From Chloroflexota bacterium (GTDB taxonomy: Bacteria > Chloroflexota > Dehalococcoidia > DSTF01 > JACRBR01), in the NCBI GenBank assembly GCA_028872875.1, contig JAGWOC010000019.1, positions 1 to 46,960 of the forward strand: a stretch of DNA of 46,960 nt. Reading direction: 5' to 3'. The notes below the pieces were generated by a model. That model saw only the letters and a list, made by a program, of their open reading frames with translations, was not told where the DNA came from and did no database searches. A program made the translations under genes and the position numbers. Shown piece by piece: positions 8,698 through 17,898 of this stretch; position 1 is the first letter of the stretch; each line of letters starts with the position of its first letter.

Positions 8698-9870
8698 CTA
8701 TGCCTCCGCAGCGAGGGCGACGGATCGCCCGCGGACGAGCGCCACGGACAACAGGCCGATCAGGCCACACACAACGAATCCCGTGGGGAGTCCGAACGCT
8801 TGCGAGAGCACCCCGATCAGGATCGGCCCGATCATGTCGCCGAACTCCTTGAACGATCCCGCGGCGCCCATCGTCGCGCCCAGGCGACCCTTCCGCGCCA
8901 GCCGACTCACCAGTGTGTCCGTGTTGGTCCAGACCGTACCGACCCCGATCCCGGCGAGGACCGAGATGACGGCGAGGCTCGGGCCCTCGACGAACGGCAC
9001 CAGGACGATGCTCGCCGCGCCGAGGAAGAGCCCGGCGCGGATCGTGGCCGCGGCCGGCACGCGATCGGCGAGCGCGCCCGCGAGTGGCTGGACGAGCAGG
9101 TAGCTTGCGGCGACGAGCGAGAGGAAGAACCCGCTCGCGACTGGGTCGAGCCGAAGCTCATGGATGCGGACGGGCAGGAACCCAAAGAGGATCCCGACCA
9201 GGAACATGTTCGCGACGATGACTAGATACCAGGGCAAGAGGACCGGCTCACGGAACACGGCGGTGAAACTCGACCAGGACAGATCGTCATCGTCGTCGAA
9301 GACCTCGTCTGGCTCCTTCGCCGGCCGCGGCAGCGCCGCGGAGAGCACGAACGCGACGACACCGATCGCGGCCGTCGCAGGGAAGATCGCGGCGAAATTC
9401 ACCTGGAGCACGATGGCGCCGCCAACGATCGGGCTCACCACGTACCCCGCGCCCTTGATCGCGTTGTAGATGCCATAGGCGCGACCGCGGTCGCGGACGA
9501 AGTACGTGCCCACCAGTGCCAGCGACACGGCCGACAGGGCGGCCGCGCCGAGGCCCTGCAGGAAGCGGATCGCGATCAGCAGCTGCGGCGGCACCACGAG
9601 ATAGGCGAGCGAGGCGAGGGTGAAGAGCGCGATGCCCGCGAGCATGGTGCGCTTCATCCCTTCCCGGTCAGCCACCGCGCCGAAGACCGGCTTGGCGATG
9701 ATCTCGGCGAGGTCGTAGGCGGCGATGAGCACCCCGATGACCGCCACCCCGACTCCGACGCTCTCCGCGTAGAACGGCAGGTTGACCGCGACCACGTGCG
9801 CGCCGAACGAGGTCACGAAGCCAACGAAGCCGAGTACGAAGGCGACGATCAGCCCGGGTCGAGAGGTCAC
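8698..9870 (-). CDS. Major facilitator superfamily transporter
   Basis: This 390-residue protein has twelve predicted helices in two halves. The helix 2-3 loop GAVADREGMKR fits the MFS GxxxDRxGRR signature and GALADRVPAAATIRAG is its counterpart in the second half. An acidic cytoplasmic loop (DDDDDLSW) separates the halves. It resembles drug-efflux MFS proteins; the substrate is not evident. The gene points left and is the last cargo-like gene before phage genes. Confidence 0.85.
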   Translation of the reverse strand: MTSRPGLIVAFVLGFVGFVTSFGAHVVAVNLPFYAESVGVGVAVIGVLIAAYDLAEIIAKPVFGAVADREGMKRTMLAGIALFTLASLAYLVVPPQLLIAIRFLQGLGAAALSAVSLALVGTYFVRDRGRAYGIYNAIKGAGYVVSPIVGGAIVLQVNFAAIFPATAAIGVVAFVLSAALPRPAKEPDEVFDDDDDLSWSSFTAVFREPVLLPWYLVIVANMFLVGILFGFLPVRIHELRLDPVASGFFLSLVAASYLLVQPLAGALADRVPAAATIRAGLFLGAASIVLVPFVEGPSLAVISVLAGIGVGTVWTNTDTLVSRLARKGRLGATMGAAGSFKEFGDMIGPILIGVLSQAFGLPTGFVVCGLIGLLSVALVRGRSVALAAEA

Positions 9871-9897
9871 GCAGCAAATCTAGACGCCGCGACCCTC

Positions 9898-9918
9898 CGC
9901 GTAGACAAAGGCACTACG
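9898..9918. promoter_or_regulatory. 21-bp palindromic motif, copy 1 (before the HNH gene)
   Basis: The site has perfect arms CGTAG and CTACG separated by ACAAAGGCA. It matches 17869-17889 in 19 of 21 bases. Both copies lie in intergenic DNA just before rightward phage gene blocks, so an operator or promoter element for late genes is likely. No standard -35/-10 pair is obvious. Confidence 0.5.
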
Positions 9919-10002
9919 ACCTAACCCGCGGGCCCCGCTCGCACTCGTAGCTCCGCCGCGACGCTCATACCGATGGTCCGCTTCGGAACGCGGCCGGAGT
10001 GA

Positions 10003-10359
10003 GTGCCGCGCCGACCGCGTCGACCCTGCCCGCATCCGGGCTGCCCGCGATTCCGCCCGTGCGCGCTGCATCCGGCGACGCCCTACCGCGGCAGCTCGAC
10101 AGCACTCGGCTACGGAGCCGCGTGGCGCAAGGTCAGCACGCGGGTACTCGCCGAGGAGCCAATCTGTCCCGGCTACCCGCCGCCCTGCGGCGACCTGACC
10201 GAGGTCGTCGACCACATCCAATCTCGCCGGCGCGGGGGGACCGACGAGCGGACGAACCTGCGCGCGTACTGCCGCGGCTGCCACTCGCGCAAGACCGTCG
10301 CCGAAGACGGCGGCTGGGGACACGCGCCGCATGAACGTCGTGGAGATGCCGCTCGCTGA
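10003..10359 (+). CDS. Phage HNH endonuclease
   Basis: This 118-residue HNH nuclease starts at GTG. Cys/His pairs (CPHPGCP, CGDL, CRGCH) give a zinc-ribbon frame. The HNH core runs VVDHIQSRRRGGTDERTNLR and then YCRGCHSRKT. Small HNH proteins of this type sit beside terminase genes in HK97-like phages and assist DNA cutting during packaging. It overlaps the methyltransferase gene by 29 bp and is the first gene of the late cluster. Confidence 0.88.
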   Translation: MPRRPRRPCPHPGCPRFRPCALHPATPYRGSSTALGYGAAWRKVSTRVLAEEPICPGYPPPCGDLTEVVDHIQSRRRGGTDERTNLRAYCRGCHSRKTVAEDGGWGHAPHERRGDAAR

Positions 10360-11656
10360 CCTGGTGCCCGCCGCGTACAACCCGCGCAAGGCGCTGCGCG
10401 ACGGCGACCCGGAATACGCCAAGCTCCGCCGCTCCATCGAGGAGTTCGGACTCGTCGATCCGATCATCTGGAACAGCCGCACGAAGCGCGTCATCGGCGG
10501 CCATCAGCGGCTCACCGTGCTGCGCGACCTGGGCCGCACCACCGTGCCGACCGTCGTCGTCGACCTCGATGAGAAACGCGAGAAGGCGCTCAACGTCGCG
10601 CTGAACAAAGTCACCGGCGACTGGGATCTCACGCTGCTGCGCGATCTCCTGAACGAGATCCAGCTGAGCGGCGAGGATGCCACCCTGACCGGCTTCGATC
10701 CGAAGGAGATCGAGGAGCTCGTCACCAGCTACCGCGACAGCGACCCGGGCGAGGACGCGCCAGTGCCCGAGCCGCCGAAGGATCCCCTATCACGGCCCGG
10801 CGATCTTTACGAGCTCGGCTCGCACCGCCTGCTCTGCGGCGACTCGCGCGAGGTGGCGAGCTGGGAGCGGCTCCTCGGCCGCGAGGTCGCCGACATCATG
10901 TGGACCGACCCGCCGTACGGCGTCGACCTGCAGATCCGCGTCGACCGCATGAACCCCGACAAGGGCGCCGTGACCAACGGCGAGGACGCCTTCGAAGGCG
11001 ACAAGCCCGAAGAGACACGGCCGCTCCTCGCGGCGGTGTTTCGCCAAGCCGACACGCATCTCAAGCGCGGCGCTCCCATCTACATCGCCGCGCCGCACGG
11101 CCGCATGCTGACGGTGTTCCAGGAGGAGTACCTCCGCACGGGCTGGCTGCTGCACCAGACCCTCGTCTGGGTCAAAAACAGCTTCGTCCCCGGGCGCACC
11201 GACTACCACTACCAGCACGAGGCCGTCATCTACGGCTGGAAGCGCGGCGCGCCGCGCACCTGGGCGCTGCGCGCCGACCAGAGCACGGTCATCGACGACA
11301 CCCCCAGCGTCGCGCACATGAAGCGCGAAGAGCTCCTCGCATACGTCAAGGAGCTCCGCGCGCAGCTGCGCACCGACGTCCTCTACGAATCGAAGACGCC
11401 GCACAACGATGTGCACCCGACGATGAAGCCGGTGCCGCTGGTGCGGCGGATGCTCGCCAACAGCAGCGTCCCGAACGCCATCGTGCTCGAGCCCTTCGGC
11501 GGCTCGGGCACGACGCTCATCGCCGCGGCGCAGATGGGCCGACGGGCGCGCGCCATCGAGCTCGAGCCGCGTTTCTGCGACGTCATCGTGCAGCGCTGGC
11601 AGAACCTCACCGGCCAGAAGGCCCGGCGGATCACTGCGGCGGAGGCGGCGGCGTGA
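10331..11656 (+). CDS. ParB-domain DNA methyltransferase
   Basis: This protein has 441 residues. Residues 1-115 form a ParB/Srx-like domain (YNPRKALRD, GLVDPIIWN, VIGGHQRLTVLRDLG). The rest is an amino-methyltransferase with catalytic DPPY in IMWTDPPYGVD (about 190-200) and the AdoMet motif LEPFGGSGTT near the C-terminus, in beta-class order. It would methylate adenine or cytosine N4 in DNA, perhaps to protect phage DNA or mark packaging sites. Such fused genes are common upstream of terminase. The stop overlaps the next start (GTGA). Confidence 0.9.
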   Translation: MNVVEMPLADLVPAAYNPRKALRDGDPEYAKLRRSIEEFGLVDPIIWNSRTKRVIGGHQRLTVLRDLGRTTVPTVVVDLDEKREKALNVALNKVTGDWDLTLLRDLLNEIQLSGEDATLTGFDPKEIEELVTSYRDSDPGEDAPVPEPPKDPLSRPGDLYELGSHRLLCGDSREVASWERLLGREVADIMWTDPPYGVDLQIRVDRMNPDKGAVTNGEDAFEGDKPEETRPLLAAVFRQADTHLKRGAPIYIAAPHGRMLTVFQEEYLRTGWLLHQTLVWVKNSFVPGRTDYHYQHEAVIYGWKRGAPRTWALRADQSTVIDDTPSVAHMKREELLAYVKELRAQLRTDVLYESKTPHNDVHPTMKPVPLVRRMLANSSVPNAIVLEPFGGSGTTLIAAAQMGRRARAIELEPRFCDVIVQRWQNLTGQKARRITAAEAAA

Positions 11657-12123
11657 GAGGCCGCAAGCCAACGCCCACGCCGCTGCGGGTGCTTAAGGGC
11701 AACCCGCAGCACCGGCCACTCAACGAGGACGAGCCCAAGCCGAAGCCGGTCGCGCCGCGCTGCCCGGCCTGGCTCTCCGCGGTGGCGAAGCGCCACTGGC
11801 GCGAGCTCGCGCCCGAGCTCGAGGCCATCGGGGTGCTGACGACCATCGACGTCGGCGCCTTCGCCGGCCTGTGCGAGTCGTGGGCCCAGTACCGCGAGGC
11901 GAGCGAGTTCCTGCACAAGCACGGCGCTGTGTACCGCACCACGGCGGGCTACCTCGTCCAGGTGCCGCAGGTCGCGATCGCCCGCGCCGCGCTCTCGGCG
12001 TATATGCGAGGCTGCGCGGAGTTCGGCCTCACCGCCGCATCGCGCACCCGCGTCAAGGTCCGCCAGGGCAGCGAGGACGACGAGGATGACCTCCTCGACA
12101 AGCCGCGTCCGGCGCACGCATGA
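11653..12123 (+). CDS. Terminase small subunit (P27 family)
   Basis: This 156-residue protein uses a GTG start overlapping the methyltransferase stop. The N-terminus RGRKPTPTPLRVLKGNPQHR and then CPAWLSAVAKRHWREL are classic for P27-type small terminases. They recognise phage DNA and hand it to the large subunit. It overlaps the large-subunit gene by 38 bp. Confidence 0.9.
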   Translation: MRGRKPTPTPLRVLKGNPQHRPLNEDEPKPKPVAPRCPAWLSAVAKRHWRELAPELEAIGVLTTIDVGAFAGLCESWAQYREASEFLHKHGAVYRTTAGYLVQVPQVAIARAALSAYMRGCAEFGLTAASRTRVKVRQGSEDDEDDLLDKPRPAHA

Positions 12124-13687
12124 CCGGCCGGCGCCGCCGGGCTACCACTTCGATGAGGCGGACGCGCAGCGCGCGGTGGACTTCTTCGCCAAACGACTGC
12201 GCCACGTGGAAGGGCCGTGGGCCGGGCATCCCTTTGTCCTCGAGCCCTGGCAGCACGACATCGTCTGGAACGTCTTCGGCTGGAAGCGCGCCGACGGCCG
12301 CCGCCGCTACACGACGGTGTACGTCGAGATCCCGCGCAAGAACGGCAAGTCGACCTTCGGCGCCGGGCTCGCGCTCAAGCTGCTCACCGCTGACGGCGAG
12401 TTCGGCGCGCAGGTGTACGGTGCCGCGGAAGACCGCGACCAGGCCACCATCATCTTCCGCATCGCCGCGGCGATGGTCCGCCAGGATCGCTTCCTACGCG
12501 CTCGCTGCGAGATCATCGATTCGAGCAAGCGCATCGTCGTCGCGCGGACCAACTCCTTCTACCGCGCGATCCCCGCGGACGCCGAAGGCACGCATGGGAT
12601 CAACGCCCACGGGGTCATCTTCGACGAGCTGCACACCCAGCCCGACCGGAAGCTCTACGACGTGCTGACCACCAGCCAGGGCGCGCAGCGCCAGCCGCTC
12701 ACGGTCTTCTTCACGACCGCCGGGTTCGATCGGGCGACGATCTGCGGCGAGGAGCACGACCGCGCGCTCAAGGTCGCCTCCGGAGTGATCGACGATCCTT
12801 CGTATCTCCCGGTCATCTACGCCGCGGGCGAGGACGACGACTGGGAAGATCCCAAGACCTGGCGCAAGGCCAACCCCAGTTACGACGCGCTGGGCATCGC
12901 CTTCCAGGAGGACCTCGCGCGCCAGGCCCGGAGGGCGAAGGACTCGCCGGCCTTCCGCAACACCTTCCTGCGGCTGCACCTGAATCGCTGGACGAAGCAG
13001 CAGACGACGTGGTTGCCGATGGAACGCTGGGACGCCGCGGCGGGCCTGCTGAACATCGCCGATGTCGCGGCCGACCGGCACTGCACCGTCGCTGCCTGGC
13101 TGGCCTCGGCGACCGAGCTCGCGACGGTGGTGGTGCTCTTCCCGCCCGAGACCGAGGACGGTGACTACCTCGTGCAGATGGACGCCTTCGCGCCGGCGGA
13201 CAACATCGACGCGCTCGCCGACCGCGACGGCTTGCCGTACCGCACCTGGGTCGAACAGGGCTGGCTCACGCTCACCGAGGGCGACGTCATCGACTTCGAG
13301 CTGATCCGCCGGCGGATCATCGATCGCTACGCCCGGCGGTTCCAGGTCGATGAGATCGCCTGCAACCCGCGCGGCGCCGTGCAGTTCATGCAGCAGCTTC
13401 AGGCCGAGGACCAGAACGTCGTCGAGGTCCTGCCTGGGTTCGCGACGATGAGCCCGGCGCTGAATGAGCTCGAGCGGCTGGTGCTCGCGAAACGGATCCG
13501 CCACGGCGGCAACGCCGTGCTGCGCGCGATGGTCGCCAACCTCGCCGTGCGCCACAACCCCAACGGCGACCTGCGGCCCGACCGCGAAGGCTCGAGCGGG
13601 CGGATCGAAGGCGTGATCACGCTCCTCATGGCGCTCGGCCGGGCGATCGTGCATGAGGTCGACGAGAGCGAGTGGGCGGCATCATGA
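12086..13687 (+). CDS. Terminase large subunit
   Basis: This 533-residue packaging motor has an N-terminal ATPase with Walker A-like EIPRKNGKSTF (about 81-92) and Walker B VIFDELH (about 176-182), and a C-terminal RNase H-like nuclease containing DFELIRRRIIDRY, DEIACNPRGA and related acidic residues. ATG 12086 is used because there is no suitable in-frame start further down, and overlap with the small subunit is usual. Length fits the family. Confidence 0.93.
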   Translation: MTSSTSRVRRTHDRPAPPGYHFDEADAQRAVDFFAKRLRHVEGPWAGHPFVLEPWQHDIVWNVFGWKRADGRRRYTTVYVEIPRKNGKSTFGAGLALKLLTADGEFGAQVYGAAEDRDQATIIFRIAAAMVRQDRFLRARCEIIDSSKRIVVARTNSFYRAIPADAEGTHGINAHGVIFDELHTQPDRKLYDVLTTSQGAQRQPLTVFFTTAGFDRATICGEEHDRALKVASGVIDDPSYLPVIYAAGEDDDWEDPKTWRKANPSYDALGIAFQEDLARQARRAKDSPAFRNTFLRLHLNRWTKQQTTWLPMERWDAAAGLLNIADVAADRHCTVAAWLASATELATVVVLFPPETEDGDYLVQMDAFAPADNIDALADRDGLPYRTWVEQGWLTLTEGDVIDFELIRRRIIDRYARRFQVDEIACNPRGAVQFMQQLQAEDQNVVEVLPGFATMSPALNELERLVLAKRIRHGGNAVLRAMVANLAVRHNPNGDLRPDREGSSGRIEGVITLLMALGRAIVHEVDESEWAAS

Positions 13688-13815
13688 GCCTCGACGAGGC
13701 CGACAGGGCGGTGATCGCGAAGGTGGTCGCCGCGCTCGTGCTCATCGTGCTCATCGCCGCGGCCGCGGGCCTCGCAGTGCGCGCGTTCCTCTGGGCCTCC
13801 GGGCTGGGCGGCTGA
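13684..13815 (+). CDS. Small membrane protein between terminase and portal
   Basis: A 43-residue frame starts ATGA-overlapped with the terminase stop and ends overlapped with the portal start. After a short acidic head (MSLDEADRAVIAK) it has one hydrophobic helix (VVAALVLIVLIAAAAGLAV). The tight overlaps on both sides argue that it is translated. Function is unknown. Confidence 0.6.
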   Translation: MSLDEADRAVIAKVVAALVLIVLIAAAAGLAVRAFLWASGLGG

Positions 13816-15440
13816 TGGGCCTCGTCGCGGACACGGTCCGCTCGCTGGCGAAGGCCGCGCCGCCGTTCCCCGGCTGGGGCTCGGGGTCGTGGGGCTCGTG
13901 GGGCGGGACCTGGGGCGGGCGCCTGCCGGTCTTCCGCGGTATGCCCGGCGAGCGCGACTGGTCCAAGCTCATCGGCGACGGCTCGGCCTCGTCGATCGTC
14001 GAGGCCTGCGTGCTGTGGCTCTGCCGCAACTTCCCCGAGGCGCCGCCGGTCGTGATCGACGGTGGCGAGGCGGCCGATGGGATCCCGCAGATCGTGCGCG
14101 GACATCCGCTGCCCAAGAAACTTCGCCGCCCGAACCCGTACTACTCCGGCACGCTCTTGCTGTACGGACTGATCACGAGCTTCATCGTCGACGGCAACGG
14201 GTACCTGCTGAAGGTCCGCGATCGCCTCGACCGGGTGGCTGAGCTGTGGTGGGTGCCGCACTTCATGCTCGAGCCGCGCTGGTCGCCCGACGGCTCCGAC
14301 TACATCAGCCACTACGACTACCGGCCGATGGGCCAGTTCCTCCAGCTCGCGCCGCGCGATGTCTATCACCTGCGCTACGGCCTCGACCCCGAGAACTCGC
14401 GCAAGGGCCGCTCGCCCCTGCGCACGCTCTTTCGCGAGCTCGGGGTGGACGAGGAGGCCTCGCGCTTTTCCGCCTCGATCCTGCACAACCTCGGGGTGCC
14501 GGGTGTGGTCATCGCCCCGGACAAGGAGTCCAAGGGCGCGCTCGATGAGAACGCGCGCGAGGCGATCAAGGCCAAGTTCAAGGAGTCCTTCGGCGGCGAC
14601 CGCCGCGGCGACCCGATCGTCATGAGCAAGCCGACGAACATCGTCCAGTTCGGCTTCTCGCCGAATGACATGGACCTGGGCGCGATCCGCGACATCCCCG
14701 AGGAGCGCGTTACCGCGGTGCTCGGTATCCCCGCCGCCGTCGTTGGCTTCGGCACGGGACTCCAGACGGCCAAGGTCGGCGCGACGATGAGCGAGCTGCG
14801 CGACCAGGCCTACGAGAACTGCATCATCCCGACGCAGCGCCTGGTCGCGGATGAGCTCTCGGTGCAGATGCTGCCCGACTTCGCGACGCCGGCCGAACTC
14901 GAGCGGCTCGAGGTCGCCTTCGACCTCTCGAAGGTCCGCGTGCTCCAGGAGGCTCAGGGCAAGCTCGCCGACCGCCAGTCGACGCTCGCCCGGGCCGGCA
15001 TCGCCCGCCGGTCCGAGGCCCGCGCCGCCGTGGGCCTGCCGGTGCGGCCCGAGGACGACGTGTTCATCCCCTCGCCCGGCGTCCAGGTCATCCAGCCCGA
15101 CGGCACCGTCGAGAATGCGACGCCGGCGCAGCAGGCGGCGCTCGACCAGGCGGCACACGACGCCGCAAAGGACCGCGACGCCGCGGCGAAGGCGGCCGAG
15201 CTCGAGGAGCGGCGGCGCGAGGCGCAGGCCGACCGCGCGGCGTTCGTCGAAGGCCTGCGCGAGATCGCCCGCTCCAGTGAGCGGACCGCGGAGCGGAGCG
15301 AGCGCGCGCTCAAGGACCTCGCGCTCGCGATCGCCGCGCGCCCGGCGCCGCTGCGCACGGTGACCAAGGACGTCACCGCACGCGACGGCAATGGGCATAT
15401 CAAGACGGTGGTCGAGCGCGAGCTCGTGGAAGAGAGGTAA
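13815..15440 (+). CDS. Portal protein (HK97 family)
   Basis: This 541-residue portal starts at ATG overlapping the preceding TGA. Family features include an early GDGSASSIVEACVLWLCRNF segment, YYSGTLLLYGLITSFIVDGN, then DVYHLRYGLDPENSRKGRSP and NDMDLGAIRDIPEERVTAVL GIPAAVVGF. The C-terminal 120 residues are a long charged alpha-helical or coiled region rich in Ala/Glu/Arg. It forms the dodecameric DNA entry channel and connects to the head-tail genes. Confidence 0.92.
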   Translation: MGLVADTVRSLAKAAPPFPGWGSGSWGSWGGTWGGRLPVFRGMPGERDWSKLIGDGSASSIVEACVLWLCRNFPEAPPVVIDGGEAADGIPQIVRGHPLPKKLRRPNPYYSGTLLLYGLITSFIVDGNGYLLKVRDRLDRVAELWWVPHFMLEPRWSPDGSDYISHYDYRPMGQFLQLAPRDVYHLRYGLDPENSRKGRSPLRTLFRELGVDEEASRFSASILHNLGVPGVVIAPDKESKGALDENAREAIKAKFKESFGGDRRGDPIVMSKPTNIVQFGFSPNDMDLGAIRDIPEERVTAVLGIPAAVVGFGTGLQTAKVGATMSELRDQAYENCIIPTQRLVADELSVQMLPDFATPAELERLEVAFDLSKVRVLQEAQGKLADRQSTLARAGIARRSEARAAVGLPVRPEDDVFIPSPGVQVIQPDGTVENATPAQQAALDQAAHDAAKDRDAAAKAAELEERRREAQADRAAFVEGLREIARSSERTAERSERALKDLALAIAARPAPLRTVTKDVTARDGNGHIKTVVERELVEER

Positions 15441-15443
15441 GGG

Positions 15444-15851
15444 ATGGCGCTCAACCCGAAGCGCAGCAACGCCGCGGCGAACGCCGCGTGTGACGCGATG
15501 GCCGCGCTCTGCAACGGCGGGTACCTGCGCATCTACGACGACGCGCAGCCGGCGAACGCCGACACGCCGGTCGGCGGGCAGACACTGCTCGCCGAGCTCA
15601 CGTTCGCGAACCCCGCCTTCGCCGCGGCGGTCGCGGGCGTGGCGACGGCGAACGCGATCGGGAGCGACCTTGTCGCGAACGCCACCGGAGTCGCCGCGTG
15701 GTTCCGTGTGTTCAAGGCCGACGGCATCAGCGCCGTCTACGACGGATCTGTCGGCGTGGCGAACGCGGACCTCGTCGTCAACTCCGCGAACTTCCAGCAG
15801 GGCGCGCGGATCGACGTGACCGCGCTCACGCTCACCGAGCTGAAGGGCTAA
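15444..15851 (+). CDS. Putative virion protein, small
   Basis: This 135-residue protein is Ala-rich and predicted to be beta-rich (CNGGYLRIYDDAQPANADT, LLAELTFANPAFAAAVAGVA, VADLVV-like strands near the end). Proteins with this profile occur in siphovirus structural operons, but I do not recognise a named family. It lies 3 bp after the portal gene and before two other likely surface or decoration genes, inside the usual portal-protease interval. Confidence 0.6.
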   Translation: MALNPKRSNAAANAACDAMAALCNGGYLRIYDDAQPANADTPVGGQTLLAELTFANPAFAAAVAGVATANAIGSDLVANATGVAAWFRVFKADGISAVYDGSVGVANADLVVNSANFQQGARIDVTALTLTELKG

Positions 15852-15855
15852 CGGC

Positions 15856-17070
15856 GTGAGCGGAGTCCTGCGCAACACCGGTGTGACCGACCAGCCCGCG
15901 GGCGCCGGCGTGCAGGAGTTCCTTGGCCTCGCCGATCCACGCTACGCCGCGGGCGGGATCGTCCAGGCGGTCACCGACCTCGCGATCGGCGACGCGATCA
16001 CGCTGCACGGCGGCTCGAGCTTCACGCCGCCGGTGGTCGGCGCGACCGCGCCGGGCATGATCGTGCTCGCCTGGCGGCCGCCGCCGGACAAGCTGCTCAT
16101 CGTGGACGACGCGCAGTTCCTCTCCCAGATCGCGAGCGCGACGTACTGCCGCATCGGCAAGCGGCACTTCCTCTACGGCCGCAACAACGTCGCGGCACCC
16201 GGCGCACCCGCGGCGCCGACGGTCGCGGTCGCGGCGTCGGTCGTGGGCATGGACCTCGCCGCGTACACGTACAAGGTCGCGCCTGTGAACGCGATCGGCC
16301 AGGAGGGACCGGTCTCGCCGGCGAGCGCAATCGCGACGACCACCGCCGGCAACCGCCGGGTGAACGTGACCCCGCCGGCGCTGCCGACCGGAGCGGTCGG
16401 CTGGGCGATCTACCGCAGCCTTCAGGGCCAGACCGGCGGGCCCTGGTACTGGCTCACCTTCACCCGCTACGGCACGGCGTTCCCCGACGTGAACCCCGAC
16501 AGCGCGCTCGATGCGACCCTCGTGCCCGCGAACACCTGGGCCATCGCCGACGCGCCGAACGTCGATGTCTGCGCGGGCGGCTCGGGCGAGCTGCAGCTCG
16601 AGACGATGATCGCGATGAGCGCCGCGCCGGCGAACGTCATCTACAAGGAAGCCCGCGGCCGCTGGCGCTCGGCGCCCCTCTCGCCGGGTCTCGCGGTGGG
16701 CCGCACGCGCTCGCAGCTGTACGGCGCGGGCGACAGCTTCGCCGCGGCCGCGCTCAACACGATGTTCCAGCGCGGCTCGCAGCTCGCGCAGAGCGACCGC
16801 ACCTACGACTTCAACGTCGCGGCGATCGCAGGCTTCGATGGTCCCGGGACGGGCGGCGCCTTCGTGGTCTGGGGCGCGCATCTCTGGGCCGCAAGCGAGC
16901 TCACGGTCGCCGGGATCGCCTCGCTCTATCCGTTTGCGGGCCTCAAGCGGCCGCTCATCGTCGGCCCCAACGCGGAGGTGTACGCCGAGGTCGGCAACAG
17001 CGCGACCGCGGCCGCAGGCTTGCGCCAGGTCACCATCAACGGCCGGCTCATTCCGATAGCCGCGAGCTAA
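15856..17070 (+). CDS. Putative virion protein with a fibronectin-III-like domain
   Basis: This 404-residue protein uses a GTG start 4 bp after the previous gene. Residues about 115-215 look like a fibronectin type III-like fold (YTYKVAPVNAIGQEGPVSP, VNVTPPALPTGAVGWAIYRS). The flanking parts are beta-rich and unfamiliar; the C-terminal third resembles capsid or fibre beta structure (WGAHLWAASELTVAGIASLY). Such domains often decorate phage heads or tails and bind carbohydrates. Position between portal and protease suggests a head-surface role; this is inference. Confidence 0.55.
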   Translation: MSGVLRNTGVTDQPAGAGVQEFLGLADPRYAAGGIVQAVTDLAIGDAITLHGGSSFTPPVVGATAPGMIVLAWRPPPDKLLIVDDAQFLSQIASATYCRIGKRHFLYGRNNVAAPGAPAAPTVAVAASVVGMDLAAYTYKVAPVNAIGQEGPVSPASAIATTTAGNRRVNVTPPALPTGAVGWAIYRSLQGQTGGPWYWLTFTRYGTAFPDVNPDSALDATLVPANTWAIADAPNVDVCAGGSGELQLETMIAMSAAPANVIYKEARGRWRSAPLSPGLAVGRTRSQLYGAGDSFAAAALNTMFQRGSQLAQSDRTYDFNVAAIAGFDGPGTGGAFVVWGAHLWAASELTVAGIASLYPFAGLKRPLIVGPNAEVYAEVGNSATAAAGLRQVTINGRLIPIAAS

Positions 17071-17073
17071 GCG

Positions 17074-17865
17074 ATGGGCCTGCCGATCCTGTTCCGCGGG
17101 GCGCCGACAGCTACCGGCGCCGGCGGGTCGACCTTCAGCGCGACGATCACCGCGAGCGGTTACGAGGTCTTCGCCGGATCCGGCGCGAGCGCCTTCGGCT
17201 TCGCGAGCGCGACGGTCGGAGCTGAGGCCTTCCGGGGCGATGCGAGCTGGTCATTGGGCTGGACGACCGCTGGCGCGAGCGAAGAGCGATTCGCGGGCGC
17301 GGCCGCCAGCGCCTTCACATTCGCGAACGCCGCCGACGCGCAGCAGACGTTCACCGGAACGGCGGCCTCGACGTTCCGCTGGACCGCCGACGCCGCGGGA
17401 GCTGAGCGGTTCCGTGGCACAGTGGCGAGCGCCTTCGGCTTCGCGAGCGCGGCCGCCACGAGCGAGACCTTCAATGCAGCGACCGCGTCGATCTTCGCGT
17501 GGACGAGCGAGAGTGAAGGCGATCAGCGATTCGCTGGCACCGCGGCGAGCGTCTTCGGCTTCTCGTCCTCTGCCTTCGGCGCGGCCATCGGACCGCTGCC
17601 ACCCTCCCCGCCTCTCGCTGGCGTCCGCGCGCGTGCGCCGCGGACTTTGCGGCGGCGGGTCAGCGCGCGAGCGGCGAGCGCGTTCGGCATGCGCGCGGAC
17701 GGCTGCGCTCTCCAGCTCGAGCAGGTCACCGTTCGCGGCGCTGCTTCCTTCAAAGTCACCGTAACCGGTACGGCCTTGCTTGACCTTGCGCCGCTGCGCA
17801 TCGCCCTCGAGGACGAGGCCTTCGTCCTCGGCATCGACGATCAGGAGCTCGCGCCGGTCGGGTAG
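17074..17865 (+). CDS. Protein with seven 20-residue tandem repeats
   Basis: Residues 27-166 of this 263-residue protein are seven in-register repeats of exactly 20 residues, for example GASEERFAGAAASAFTFANA, ADAQQTFTGTAASTFRWTAD and AAGAERFRGTVASAFGFASA. The pattern is F at 7, G at 9, A-S at 12-13 and aromatics at 15 and 17. This periodicity suggests a solenoid or fibre. A Pro/Arg-rich linker (170-200) leads to a different C-terminal domain. I know no name for it. It is likely a surface structural protein of the virion. Confidence 0.6.
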   Translation: MGLPILFRGAPTATGAGGSTFSATITASGYEVFAGSGASAFGFASATVGAEAFRGDASWSLGWTTAGASEERFAGAAASAFTFANAADAQQTFTGTAASTFRWTADAAGAERFRGTVASAFGFASAAATSETFNAATASIFAWTSESEGDQRFAGTAASVFGFSSSAFGAAIGPLPPSPPLAGVRARAPRTLRRRVSARAASAFGMRADGCALQLEQVTVRGAASFKVTVTGTALLDLAPLRIALEDEAFVLGIDDQELAPVG

Positions 17866-17868
17866 CGG

Positions 17869-17889
17869 CGCGTAGAGAAAGCCACTACG
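17869..17889. promoter_or_regulatory. 21-bp palindromic motif, copy 2 (before the protease gene)
   Basis: Arms CGTAG and CTACG are separated by AGAAAGCCA. It matches 9898-9918 in 19 of 21 bases; the two differences are a C/G and a G/C swap in the spacer. It lies in the 80-bp gap before the head-maturation genes, so it may control a second late transcription unit. Confidence 0.5.
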
Positions 17890-17898
17890 CGCGAGCGA

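Noticed and set aside
13626-15878. A 750-codon open frame on the minus strand opposite the portal gene
   Set aside because: It is antisense to clear portal and terminase genes, is Arg/Gly/Ala-rich and motif-free, and reflects high GC with few stops. Similar antisense frames opposite 18721-19947, 23877-25574 and 28594-29838 were dropped for the same reason.
17152-17571. CRISPR-like array in the 60-bp repeats
   Set aside because: The repeats are in frame, diverged at DNA level and code for a regular protein repeat; there are no spacers and no cas genes.
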